Part shown: piece after piece, positions 52,601-60,712 of the stretch
Layout: every line of letters begins with the position of its first letter
Numbering within the stretch: position 1 is the first letter of the stretch
Assembly: GCF_001642325.1 (NCBI RefSeq)
Contig: NZ_LSFI01000006.1
Coordinates: forward strand, 1 to 64,000
Length of the DNA stretch: 64,000 bases
DNA from: Thermodesulfatator autotrophicus
GTDB lineage: Bacteria > Desulfobacterota > Thermodesulfobacteria > Thermodesulfobacteriales > Thermodesulfatatoraceae
Reading direction: 5' to 3'
Notes under the pieces: generated by a model
What the model saw: the letters and a program-made list of their open reading frames with translations, nothing else
Told to the model about the DNA's origin: nothing
Databases searched by the model: none
Program-made: the position numbers and the translations under genes

Positions 52601-54211
52601 TTATTTTTTACGATGGGCTAAAGCCATGAATTTTTCTACTTCACCCACATCTTTTGTCATTAAGCTGGCAATAATGAACACGATAAAAGCAGCCGGCACA
52701 CTATAGAGAGCCGGATTCACCAGCACCGGGAGACCGAGAAAAGACTTAAGCCCAAAGAAGCGGGCAAAAGTAAAGATAAGTGAAACTACAAGCCCGGTGG
52801 CCATACCCCAAACTACACCCTGCTTGGTAAGCCTTGGCCACCAAACAGTAAGAATAAGAGCCGGAGCAAAGGTACTGGCCGCAATACCAAAAGTCATACC
52901 TACGAGCATACCGACGTTTTGATTCTTGAGCCAGATAGCAAGAGCAATTGATATACCTGCTAAGACAAACACCGCTTTTTTAGCAAAGCTAACGCGTTCT
53001 TCATCAGGGCTGTGGGGCTTAAAGATAGAAGCATAGAGGTCATGGGCAATACTGGTGGTGGCTGTAATGAGAAGCCCTGTACAGGTGCTTAACATAGCAG
53101 CCAAAGCACCAGCGGCAATAATACCCAGGAATAGCTCTCCACCGATCTTCTGACCAAGCATGGGAACAGCCATATTTGTGGCTATACCCTTTTTGCCTGT
53201 GGCCACAAGGTCAACTAATACAGGGTAAAGGCTAAACATAATAGCTAATCCCACGAAAAGAACCGAGGTGTAAAAGATAGCCAAACCCCAGATAGTAAAT
53301 TCAATACTTTTTTGGGCTGCTTTAGCATCACGAACCGTGTAAAAACGGATAAGAATATGTGGAAGCCCAAGTACACCTATAAAAAGCCCCAAAACTAAGC
53401 TCAAGTGGTTCCAGAAATCTCGCAAACCAACCCCTGGAGTCAGTGCACTGGGAGCATCAGGTAAAGCCTGACGGGCCGCTTCCACCGCCGCTTCCGCCGA
53501 AGGCGCACTTTTCACTACGTCAGGAATTTGCTTGGCTGCCACTACGGTGGGCACCATTTTTTTGGCCGTTTTAATAATGTTCAATATATTGCCATCAAAG
53601 TAAATAATGGTAGCGCTAATCAAAAGAATTAACATGGCACCGAGAAGAACTACCCCCTGAACCGCCTGATTAAAAGTGGTTCCCCGCATGCCCCCCAGAA
53701 CTACCAGCGCCGTAATAAGAACACCTGATACAATAACGGTGGTTAGATATTCCCAGCCAAGCAGAAGCTTAAAAAGATGCCCGGCACCTACTATCTGAGG
53801 CACAAGATAAAGAGAACACAATACAATAGTAGTCAACATGGAAACAGTTCTAATGCCTTTACTATGACCAAAACGGGCCCCCAAAACATCTCCTACAGTA
53901 AATTTACCGGCATTCTTGAGAGGAGCAGCGACTAAAAACAAGACAGCCATCCAGGTGGCAAAAAATCCTAAAGCCAGCCACCAGCCATCAACCCCCATAA
54001 GAGAAATGGCTCCAGCTACCCCTAAGAAACTGGCAGCACTACAGTAATCCCCAAACATGGCCATACCATTAATGCGCCAGGGGATTTTACCTTCAGCCAC
54101 ATAAAAAGCAGCAGTGGTTCTGGTGTGCTTACGGAAATAAAAACTAATATAAATAGAGATCAAAACACTTATGGCTACGATAAGAAATGCAATAGGATAG
54201 GTCAAACTCAT
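52601..54211 (-). CDS. sodium:solute symporter (ActP/acetate-like SSS family)
   Basis: A 536-residue membrane protein with about thirteen helices of the SSS fold. GDYCSAASFLGVAGAISLMG and LVVLGGMRGTTFNQAVQGVV are typical of the sodium-binding regions. An Ala-rich soluble loop (about 210-255) separates helices 6 and 7, as in ActP-type acetate and pyruvate carriers. It takes up a small carboxylate with Na+. The start overlaps the stop of the UspA-DUF485 gene (TAATG), which supplies the small accessory subunit. Substrate is inferred from the family only. Confidence 0.85.
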   Translation of the reverse strand: MSLTYPIAFLIVAISVLISIYISFYFRKHTRTTAAFYVAEGKIPWRINGMAMFGDYCSAASFLGVAGAISLMGVDGWWLALGFFATWMAVLFLVAAPLKNAGKFTVGDVLGARFGHSKGIRTVSMLTTIVLCSLYLVPQIVGAGHLFKLLLGWEYLTTVIVSGVLITALVVLGGMRGTTFNQAVQGVVLLGAMLILLISATIIYFDGNILNIIKTAKKMVPTVVAAKQIPDVVKSAPSAEAAVEAARQALPDAPSALTPGVGLRDFWNHLSLVLGLFIGVLGLPHILIRFYTVRDAKAAQKSIEFTIWGLAIFYTSVLFVGLAIMFSLYPVLVDLVATGKKGIATNMAVPMLGQKIGGELFLGIIAAGALAAMLSTCTGLLITATTSIAHDLYASIFKPHSPDEERVSFAKKAVFVLAGISIALAIWLKNQNVGMLVGMTFGIAASTFAPALILTVWWPRLTKQGVVWGMATGLVVSLIFTFARFFGLKSFLGLPVLVNPALYSVPAAFIVFIIASLMTKDVGEVEKFMALAHRKK

Positions 54212-54930
54212 TAGCTCTCACCTCCTTGTTTGCTAAGATATATACGGGTTAAAAATATTCCTGAAACGACCAAGATTAAACCGCACCAGATACCAAAAGG
54301 AAGACCTGCTATTTCTAAAGCAGCCACATCTTTTAAGGGTTTTGAGGTTATAATAGCGGCAAAAAAGTACAAACAGGTAAGAACAAGGAAAAGAGTCCCA
54401 GAAAACTTAAGGTTTTCGTAAACAAGGCGGGGGTCATAGACAGGAATCTCAATGGCTTCTGGTTTTTCAACAATTTGCTTGGCTAATTCTTTGAGGTCAG
54501 AAATATCTACCCAGCCCCGTTTAATTATTAACACCGGGCGGTCAGCATTTTCAGAGACCGCCTGGGCCACACTACCAAAATATAGCTTTTGAAAACCTTT
54601 GCGCCCTGAATCTCCCAGAAGAATAAGCTCAACATTTTCTTCTTTGGCAGTTGCCAGAATGGCCCCGGCTACTGGCCCTGTTTTTTTAACTACTTTTACC
54701 GGTACATTCATGAGCTGTGCATAAGCTTTCGCCAGCTCAAGAGGTTCTTCTGTAATAGGCGGCTCCACAGCTTCCATCATTTTTTCCGTGGGGAGCAAAG
54801 GCACTTCTTCCTCCACCTGGAGAACCACTACCTCTGCTTGGTAGTCCCGTGCCAATTCAACAGCCTTTTTAAAGGCCCCTAGGGATGGCTCATAGCCATC
54901 CACCGCCACCAACATCTTCCTAAAACCCAT
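54211..54930 (-). CDS. UspA domain fused to a two-helix DUF485-like symporter subunit
   Basis: A 239-residue protein with two parts. Residues 1-145 are a universal stress protein domain, starting KMLVAVDGYEPSLGAFKKAV and containing ILLGDSGRKGFQKLYFGSVA and VLIIKRG, an ATP-binding pattern. Residues 165-239 form two transmembrane helices (FLVLTCLYFFAAII, then LPFGIWCGLILVVSGIFLTRIY) matching DUF485/YjcH. That small partner is normally a separate gene next to actP. The fusion suggests a nucleotide-sensing regulator attached to the symporter. The ATG at 54930 follows AGGAGG. It is translationally coupled to the symporter. Confidence 0.78.
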   Translation of the reverse strand: MGFRKMLVAVDGYEPSLGAFKKAVELARDYQAEVVVLQVEEEVPLLPTEKMMEAVEPPITEEPLELAKAYAQLMNVPVKVVKKTGPVAGAILATAKEENVELILLGDSGRKGFQKLYFGSVAQAVSENADRPVLIIKRGWVDISDLKELAKQIVEKPEAIEIPVYDPRLVYENLKFSGTLFLVLTCLYFFAAIITSKPLKDVAALEIAGLPFGIWCGLILVVSGIFLTRIYLSKQGGES

Positions 54931-54985
54931 CCGACACCTCCTGAACAAATTTGATATTTTTGAGGAGACTATAAATAACCAAAAA

Positions 54986-55000
54986 TTTCATTAAATGAAA
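54986..55000. promoter_or_regulatory. candidate operator palindrome upstream of the symporter operon
   Basis: TTTCATT-A-AATGAAA is a perfect 15-bp palindrome 56 bases upstream of the UspA fusion start, in an AT-rich stretch. It may be an operator. The rest of the 258-base gap to 55188 holds a GAGACTGC-type repeat scrap near 55110 and a terminator. Confidence 0.4.
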
Positions 55001-55137
55001 CATTTTATACAGATTTTTTGACAAAAAAATTTTTTAAAAGATTTTACATTTTGTTCAGCAAAATTTAATCAAGTTATAGCAAAAATTCTAGCTTTGTCCA
55101 GGAGAAGCCAGGCAGTCTCTGAGATTATTCGTATTTA

Positions 55138-55166
55138 AAAAGGCAGGTCAAAATGTCACGCCTTTT
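55138..55166 (-). terminator. terminator of the amidase gene
   Basis: AAAAGGC and GCCTTTT arms with a 15-base loop lie 22 bases past the amidase stop. On the minus strand the stem ends in five T. Confidence 0.55.
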
Positions 55167-55188
55167 GGCTCCCGTTGATGACAAAAAA

Positions 55189-56868
55189 CTAAGGAAGAGT
55201 AGCTACTTTCATGGATTTAATATATTCTTCTATTCCTTTGGCAATACCATCAGCTATGGTATTCCAGTAGGCAGGGCTTTTAAGGCGGGCTCTTTCGTAG
55301 CGATTACTTACAAAACCTATTTCTACCAGTATAGCCGGCATTCTGGTACCAATTAGAACAATAAAGGGTGCCGTTCGAACTCCTCTATCTTTTACGCGCC
55401 GATAACGACTTTTCACCTGGCTTACCATGTTTTTCTGGACAGCTACGGCTAAACGTTTAGATTCTTCAAGCTTGGTATTTAGAAGAATATTTTTCAGCAG
55501 ATCCTGGAGTTCGCTGAGGGAGTGTGACGAAGCCGCGTTTTCAAGGGCAGCGGTGCGCATAGCCTCTTCGTCACTGGCAAAATTCAGGTAATATGTTTCA
55601 AGGCCATAAGCCCGTCTGTTAGGCGAGCTGTTTACGTGGATAGATATAAAAAGATCTGCATTTTTTAGATTGGCAATGGCGGTGCGCTCTTCAAGGGGGA
55701 TAAATTTATCACGAGTGCGTGTAAGAACCACTTCACAACCCAGGCGAGCGCGAAGTTTTTGGGCCAGACGTTTTGAAACCTCTAGAACAATATATTTTTC
55801 TTTAAGGCGGCCATAGCGGCAACCAGGGTCTTTTCCACCGTGGCCAGGGTCAATTACTATACGCCTTATCCCTAAACCAAGCTGCTGGGCCAAAGAAAGT
55901 TCGCCATTTATGATTTTGGGCTTGGCTACTGAAACTCCCGGGGAAGAAGAAGGTCCCTGGTTATATAGATCTATCACCAGGCGGGCAGGCTCATTCAAAA
56001 AGAAAACACGGTGGTCAGTAAGGCTGGTTAAATCTAACACCACCCTTACGGTATCTTTCCGATATTGCCCAAAACGGACTTGTTTAAGAAAGCTATCTTT
56101 TATGGGAACTGACGGCTTGGTATAAGGAGAAATTCTTGCAGGTTTAAGATCCACATATAGACGAGGCGGCTTTCCCTGGTGGGCCTTAAGCACGTGAGCT
56201 TTGTATTTAACCGGCTTGGTCAAATCCAGAACAACCCGGCTGTAATTTTCACCAGACCAATGGCGAATTTGCTTGACGGTGCCGCCTATTTTGAAGGCCA
56301 GGAGCCTTCCAGAATTATTAGTATTTAGATTTTTGGGGGCCTTACTCTCTGATGGACTTGTCTTTGAAGCTTTTTTACTAGCTGGTTGTGATTGAGAAAT
56401 ATTTTTAGCCAGAGTTTTGAGCTTCTTTTTGAGAGCCAAAGCCTTTACAGGGTCTTTCAGCTTCTTTTCATAAATAAAAATGGCCCTTTTTAAGGCCAGC
56501 TCTTTCAATGAACTTTTAGGATATTTTTCCCAGATTAAACGGTAATACTTAAGGGCCCGTTTTAAATCACTCTTTTTCCCTGAATAGCCGTATAGCTCCT
56601 CGTATAAACGCCCACACCTATAAAGCGCCCGGGGAGCCACCGAACTTTCAGGATAACGCAAATAAATTTGCCGGTAGCGATTTATAATTTCTATCCAGTA
56701 GCGGCGGTATTTTATCTTCCGGGAGTTAGCAAAACGTTTAAGTTCTTTCTCCGCCTGCTGAAAGGCCCTTTCTGCACTGGCAGCTTGAATTTCATAAGAA
56801 CCAAAAGTAAGGGACAAAATCGTCAAAAATAAAAACAAAATCGTTGATTTTTTGACAGCCAGAGACAT
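55189..56868 (-). CDS. N-acetylmuramoyl-L-alanine amidase (AmiC type, AMIN domain)
   Basis: A 559-residue periplasmic enzyme that cuts the amide bond between muramic acid and the stem peptide, used in daughter-cell separation. A signal peptide (STILFLFLTILSLTFG) is followed by a helical TPR-like region (about 30-150) and a Lys/Ser-rich linker. An AMIN targeting domain (about 195-315) and an Amidase_3 domain (about 335-555) come next. Zinc ligands and the catalytic Glu are in IVIDPGHGGKDPGC, LEERTAIAN, ISIHVNSSPN and ILVEIGFVSN. The start overlaps the mutS stop (TAATG). Confidence 0.9.
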   Translation of the reverse strand: MSLAVKKSTILFLFLTILSLTFGSYEIQAASAERAFQQAEKELKRFANSRKIKYRRYWIEIINRYRQIYLRYPESSVAPRALYRCGRLYEELYGYSGKKSDLKRALKYYRLIWEKYPKSSLKELALKRAIFIYEKKLKDPVKALALKKKLKTLAKNISQSQPASKKASKTSPSESKAPKNLNTNNSGRLLAFKIGGTVKQIRHWSGENYSRVVLDLTKPVKYKAHVLKAHQGKPPRLYVDLKPARISPYTKPSVPIKDSFLKQVRFGQYRKDTVRVVLDLTSLTDHRVFFLNEPARLVIDLYNQGPSSSPGVSVAKPKIINGELSLAQQLGLGIRRIVIDPGHGGKDPGCRYGRLKEKYIVLEVSKRLAQKLRARLGCEVVLTRTRDKFIPLEERTAIANLKNADLFISIHVNSSPNRRAYGLETYYLNFASDEEAMRTAALENAASSHSLSELQDLLKNILLNTKLEESKRLAVAVQKNMVSQVKSRYRRVKDRGVRTAPFIVLIGTRMPAILVEIGFVSNRYERARLKSPAYWNTIADGIAKGIEEYIKSMKVATLP

Positions 56869-59438
56869 TAATGTTTCTCCGCCAGGGCCTTAAGCTCGTA
56901 TAATTTTTGCAGGGCCTCAAGAGGGGTTAGATTATCTGGATTGATACTCATTATTTGGCTTTTTAGAATATCATCACCGGAAAAAAGGCTTTTTTGTTTC
57001 TTTTCTCTTTTAGGCCTAAAATGGCCAGCACTTTTATTTTCTAAAGATTTTAATATCTCTTTCGCCCGGGCCACTACTTCTTTAGGCAAACCCGCTAAGG
57101 CCGCCACTTGTACCCCATAAGACTCACTGGCCGGCCCGGGTAGCAAGCGATAGAGAAAAATTATTTGGTCTTCAATAGCCTTAACCGCCACGTTGAAGTT
57201 TTTAATCCCGGTATATTCTCCCGCAAGCTCTGTAAGCTCGTGATAATGGGTAGCAAAAAGCGTCATTACTTTTTTTTCATGCAAAAACTCTGCCACTGCC
57301 CAGGCAATAGCCAGGCCATCATAAGTGCTTGTGCCCCGGCCAATTTCATCAAGTATTACCAAGCTTCGGGAGGTAGCCTGGTGAAGAATATTAGCACATT
57401 CAGACATTTCCACCATAAAAGTGCTGCGGCCACGGGAAAGTTGGTCTGAAGCGCCTATTCTTGAAAACAGGCGGTCACAAAGGCCAATAGTGGCCTCTTC
57501 GGCAGGCACAAAGGAACCCACGTGGGCCATAAGGGTTATAAGGGTCGTTTGCCGCAAAATAGTAGATTTGCCAGCCATGTTTGGGCCAGTAATAATGAGA
57601 ATTACATTTTCCTTAAGGTCTAAACTCACACTGTTGGGGACGAAAGAGCCGCTAGGTAAGGCTTTTTCCACCACCGGGTGGCGACCTTCTTTTATCTTTA
57701 TTCCCGGATCTTCTACTATTTTCGGGCGAACGTAGTTGTTGGAAACCGCCACCTCAGCCAGAGAAGTTAAGACATCAATAGTAGCTAGTGCTCTGGCCAC
57801 TTTTTTAAGACGTGGAGCCTCCTTGGCCACTTCTTTTCTTATCTCTAAGAAAAGCTCCTGTTCAATTTCCTTTATACGTTCATCAGCTGAAAGAACTTTG
57901 GCTTCAAAATCTTTAAGCTCAGGAGTAACAAAGCGCTCTCCCCCTACCAGGGTTTGCTTGCGAATGTAATCTTTGGGGACCTTGGAAAGGTGACTTTTAG
58001 AGACTTCTATATAGTAGCCAAAAACGCGATTATAACCAATTTTAAGATTGGGAATTCCTGTGCGAGCCCGCTCACGGGCTTCAAGTTCCGCCAGAAAAGA
58101 AAGGGCATCATCTTTAAGGCGACGTAGCTCATCAAGCTCGTGGTGAACACCTTCTTTGATAATCCCTCCCTCTCGAAAATTAACCGGGGCATCTTCACGA
58201 AGGGTGTTTTCAAGATTTTTGACTAAATCTTCCGGCATTAAAAGATTTTCTTTTGTTTCGTCTAACAAGGGAGACACCTTTTCGGGTAAAAGGCCTTTAA
58301 GTTCAGGGAGCAATAACAGCGAATTTTTTAAGGCCAGGAGGTCGCGGGGGTTGGCCACTCCCATAGCTGCCCGACCAGTAAGCCTTTCCACATCGGCAAT
58401 GCGAGCCAGTAAATCGCGCAATTTTTTACGTTTGGTGGGTTCATTTACTAGATAAGCCACGGCCTCAAGGCGGGATTCAATGTCTTTTAAGCCCCTAAGA
58501 GGATACAAAAGCCATTCTTTTAATAATCTCCCGCCCATGGGAGTAAGTGTTTTATCAAGCACCCAGAGAAGACTCCCTTTAACCGTCCCATCAAGATTAT
58601 TACGCAATATTTCCAGGTTTCTCTTGGTTGCTTCATCAATTATCAAAAAGTTTGACAAGAAATAAAACTTGGGAACTCCCAGATGGCTTGAAACTTCTTT
58701 CTGTGTTTCTATTACGTATTCAAGGAGGCTCGCCGCGGCACAGAGCCCAACCGAAGCCTGGGCAAGGCCAAAGCCCGCCAGGTCAGCCACCTGATATCTT
58801 TCTTTAATTATTTCTTTGGCCTTTTCCTTTTCCTGGATAAAAGTCCTAAAAGAAACAAAAATTTGAGGAAGCAGCTCACGAATTTTTGCTACAATGGGTA
58901 CATCTTTTAGGGTTTCAGGCAGTAATATTTCTTTAGGTTCAAGGCGAAAGAGTTCATTTAACATTTCCTCGTCAGTTTGAACTTCAGTAACCTTAAAGTC
59001 ACCGGTAGAGAGGTCAAGATGAGCCATTCCCCAGCCTTTTCCTGGAAAAAGGCTTAAGAGGAAACGATTCTCTTTAGAAGAATGCGTATCTTCATCCAGA
59101 TTTAGCCCCGGCGTTATAACCCTGACAACTTCTCTTCTAACAATCCCTTTTGCCTGCTTAGGGTCTTCCACCTGCTCACATATAGCCACTTTATATCCAG
59201 CTGATACCAGGCGGTTGATATAGGGAGCAGCGTTAGCCGCCGGCACCCCACACATGGGAACTTTTTCCTTTGCCCCCTTATCTCGGGAGGTAAGAGCTAT
59301 ATCAAGAATACTAGAGGCTATTTGGGCATCTTCAAAAAACATTTCATAAAAATCACCAAGCCGGAAAAACAAAATAGCATCCGGATACTTTTCTTTAATC
59401 TCCAAATACTGGCGGAACATCGGGGTGATACGAGCCAT
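56868..59438 (-). CDS. mutS: DNA mismatch repair protein MutS
   Basis: An 856-residue mismatch-binding ATPase. The N-terminal mismatch-binding motif is FFRLGDFYEMFFEDA, with the Phe-X-Glu that contacts the mispair. The connector, lever and clamp domains follow. The ATPase has Walker A ITGPNMAGKSTILRQ and Walker B LVILDEIGRGTSTYDG. It begins MutS-MutL repair. The last 40 residues are charged, with a small helical end for oligomerisation. It is the last chromosomal gene before the tRNA-Lys junction. Confidence 0.97.
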   Translation of the reverse strand: MARITPMFRQYLEIKEKYPDAILFFRLGDFYEMFFEDAQIASSILDIALTSRDKGAKEKVPMCGVPAANAAPYINRLVSAGYKVAICEQVEDPKQAKGIVRREVVRVITPGLNLDEDTHSSKENRFLLSLFPGKGWGMAHLDLSTGDFKVTEVQTDEEMLNELFRLEPKEILLPETLKDVPIVAKIRELLPQIFVSFRTFIQEKEKAKEIIKERYQVADLAGFGLAQASVGLCAAASLLEYVIETQKEVSSHLGVPKFYFLSNFLIIDEATKRNLEILRNNLDGTVKGSLLWVLDKTLTPMGGRLLKEWLLYPLRGLKDIESRLEAVAYLVNEPTKRKKLRDLLARIADVERLTGRAAMGVANPRDLLALKNSLLLLPELKGLLPEKVSPLLDETKENLLMPEDLVKNLENTLREDAPVNFREGGIIKEGVHHELDELRRLKDDALSFLAELEARERARTGIPNLKIGYNRVFGYYIEVSKSHLSKVPKDYIRKQTLVGGERFVTPELKDFEAKVLSADERIKEIEQELFLEIRKEVAKEAPRLKKVARALATIDVLTSLAEVAVSNNYVRPKIVEDPGIKIKEGRHPVVEKALPSGSFVPNSVSLDLKENVILIITGPNMAGKSTILRQTTLITLMAHVGSFVPAEEATIGLCDRLFSRIGASDQLSRGRSTFMVEMSECANILHQATSRSLVILDEIGRGTSTYDGLAIAWAVAEFLHEKKVMTLFATHYHELTELAGEYTGIKNFNVAVKAIEDQIIFLYRLLPGPASESYGVQVAALAGLPKEVVARAKEILKSLENKSAGHFRPKREKKQKSLFSGDDILKSQIMSINPDNLTPLEALQKLYELKALAEKH

Positions 59439-59521
59439 AGAGATAATTCTAAACTATGGAACAAGAATTTAAAGCTAAAGGGAACAGGAGGTACACTTAT
59501 CATTTAAAGAGGGATAAAGCT

Positions 59522-59566
59522 TGGTGGGCCGCGGAGGACTCGAACCTCCAACCTATGGATTAAGAG
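59522..59566 (-). pseudogene. 3' half of tRNA-Lys (CTT): attachment-site remnant
   Basis: On the minus strand the sequence runs from the anticodon loop (CTCTTAA, anticodon CTT) through TCCATAGG. It continues with a complete T arm (GGAGG/CCTCC), the acceptor 3' strand GCGGCCC, discriminator A and CCA. The 5' half is missing: bases before the loop do not pair with TCCAT. A 45-nt 3' tRNA duplicate next to a relaxase-bearing region is the signature of an integrated element. The intact tRNA gene should stand at the far end, outside this window. Confidence 0.85.
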
Positions 59567-59629
59567 GAAATTTTGAAAGTGAGATTGTGAAAGTTTTTGA
59601 AAGAAAATCGCCGAAATCGCGAGATCGCA

Positions 59630-59660
59630 ACTGTCCCCAAACTGTCCCCAAGTGTCCCCA
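59630..59660. repeat. three tandem CTGTCCCCAA units near the attachment site
   Basis: AACTGTCCCC, AAACTGTCCCC and AAGTGTCCCC follow one another with an 11-base period, about 70 bases inside the element. Clustered short direct repeats next to an attachment core may be arm-type integrase sites. The integrase gene is not in the window. Confidence 0.5.
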
Positions 59661-59798
59661 GAGGGGAGAACACCCTGAATCCCTTGTGTATCAAGGGAAA
59701 GAGCATAAGTTCTGATTATATCGAAAGAAAAAAGTTCTTATAATATAATTATAAGGGGACTTCCCCTAAGGTGTTTCTTCCCTTCCAGGCGGATTGAA

Positions 59799-59911
59799 GT
59801 CTAACCCTCCCGCGCCTGATGCGCGTCAAGGCTCTTCGCTCGCTTTGCTCGCTTCGACCCTACGGGCGGGCCTAACGGCCCGGCCTTGACACGCGGCGCG
59901 GAAGGGTAGGC
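59799..59911. other. large imperfect palindrome in the element (oriT- or attC-like)
   Basis: The left arm (59801-59832) and the reverse complement of the right arm (59883-59911) agree at about 25 of 29 positions, allowing a three-base bulge. The inner arms are GCGCGTCAAGGC and GCCTTGACACGC. The 50-base loop holds CGCTCGC direct repeats and GGGCC-TAAC-GGCCC. Such structures occur at transfer origins. An integron attC is another possibility: on the minus strand the ends read GCCTACC and GTTAGAC, compared with RYYYAAC and GTTRRRY. No gene is seen from 59570 to 60131. The part from 60055 to 60125 has AT-rich near-repeats (ACAATATCTTGTATT and ACAATATTTTGTGT). Confidence 0.5.
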
Positions 59912-60131
59912 TCTTTTTTGCCCCGGAAAGGGGGGAAAAGGTGGGACCTTTTTCTTTTTTTCAGGAGAGAGGGTCTTCGGGCTCAAGGCGCTCGACGGCT
60001 TCGCCTCTCGCGCCTTTCGGGTAAGGCTCGTTCCAGCGCCAACGCCTCAAATTTTGTCGAAAAATAGGAACTACAATATCTTGTATTCTTCTCAGCTGCA
60101 GGTAATACAATATTTTGTGTCCATATTTTGT

Positions 60132-60434
60132 TCAAAAGTTATTTTTATCAGGTGGCCATTTTCTGGCGCCATGAAGCACCCTTAAGATTTCCACTCTACG
60201 ACCCTTGACCCTGTAAACCAGAATGAAAGGAAAACCTGAAATGATGAGCTCGCGTGTCCCAGGAACTCTGCCAAGGCGTCCCAGGGCGGGATAATCTCGA
60301 AGATTCAAAGCCACCTCGTATATACGTTGCACCACTTTTTGAGCGGCAGTGGGATTATCTTTGGCAATGTAAGAAGCGATCTTGTCAAGATCTCTCAAAG
60401 CAAGGCGCAGCCACTTAAGGGAGGCCTTAGACAT
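60132..60434 (-). CDS. ParE/RelE-family toxin
   Basis: A 100-residue toxin of the ParE/RelE superfamily. WLRLALRDLDKIASYIAKD is the N-terminal helix pair. DYPALGRLGRVPGTRELII and FILVYRVKGRRVEILRVLHG are the conserved beta-sheet segments. ParE proteins poison DNA gyrase and RelE proteins cut mRNA; the pattern with LGRxGRVxGTRE favours ParE. The start overlaps the antitoxin stop by eight bases, the usual order. Such pairs stabilise plasmids and integrative elements. Confidence 0.88.
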   Translation of the reverse strand: MSKASLKWLRLALRDLDKIASYIAKDNPTAAQKVVQRIYEVALNLRDYPALGRLGRVPGTRELIISGFPFILVYRVKGRRVEILRVLHGARKWPPDKNNF

Positions 60435-60669
60435 CTACTCCCCACTTGAGAAAAAACTCGCGCACTTCCTCTTCGGAAGAGAAATTGCCAGCCTCGGCCT
60501 CTTGGACACCCTCAAGAATTGCCTCTATTTGCCAGGCGTTACGTTCTACATAATTTTGGAGGGCTTCACGAACAATGTGGGCCAGGCTGCGCCTTGTAAC
60601 CTTGGAGAGCCGATCCAAAGACTCCTTAAGCTCTGGCTCTATTCTAGCTCCGACTAAAACCTTTTTCAT
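60427..60669 (-). CDS. ribbon-helix-helix antitoxin (CopG/ParD-like)
   Basis: An 80-residue protein. The N-terminal ribbon-helix-helix is VLVGARIEPELKESLDRLSK followed by RRSLAHIVREAL, and it binds the operator DNA. The acidic C-terminal half (AEAGNFSSEEEVREFFLKW) should wrap and neutralise the toxin. It is translated just before the toxin. A palindromic operator overlaps its promoter, consistent with autorepression. Confidence 0.87.
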   Translation of the reverse strand: MKKVLVGARIEPELKESLDRLSKVTRRSLAHIVREALQNYVERNAWQIEAILEGVQEAEAGNFSSEEEVREFFLKWGVDV

Positions 60670-60676
60670 GTTTACA

Positions 60677-60711
60677 AGTGTAGCAAATAGACAAACTTTG
60701 ACAAGTCAAAG
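60677..60711 (-). promoter_or_regulatory. promoter and operator of the toxin-antitoxin pair
   Basis: CTTTGAC-TT-GTCAAAG (60696-60711) is a perfect inverted repeat. Its right half holds the -35 box TTGTCA; 16 bases on lies TACACT. The expected mRNA start is within a few bases of the antitoxin ATG. Binding of the antitoxin here would block the -35 box. Confidence 0.65.
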
Positions 60712-60712
60712 G

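Noticed and set aside
59630-59660. CRISPR array
   Set aside because: The repeats are about 10 bases with essentially no spacers; no cas genes are in the window.
59521-59715. A 64-codon frame starting MVGRGGLEPPTYG
   Set aside because: Its first part is the translated complement of the tRNA-Lys 3' half and the rest has no similarity.
60132-60434. Assignment of the toxin as RelE (mRNA interferase)
   Set aside because: The conserved pattern around LGRLGRVPGTRE is more typical of ParE; without residue-level comparison I kept the ParE/RelE superfamily name.
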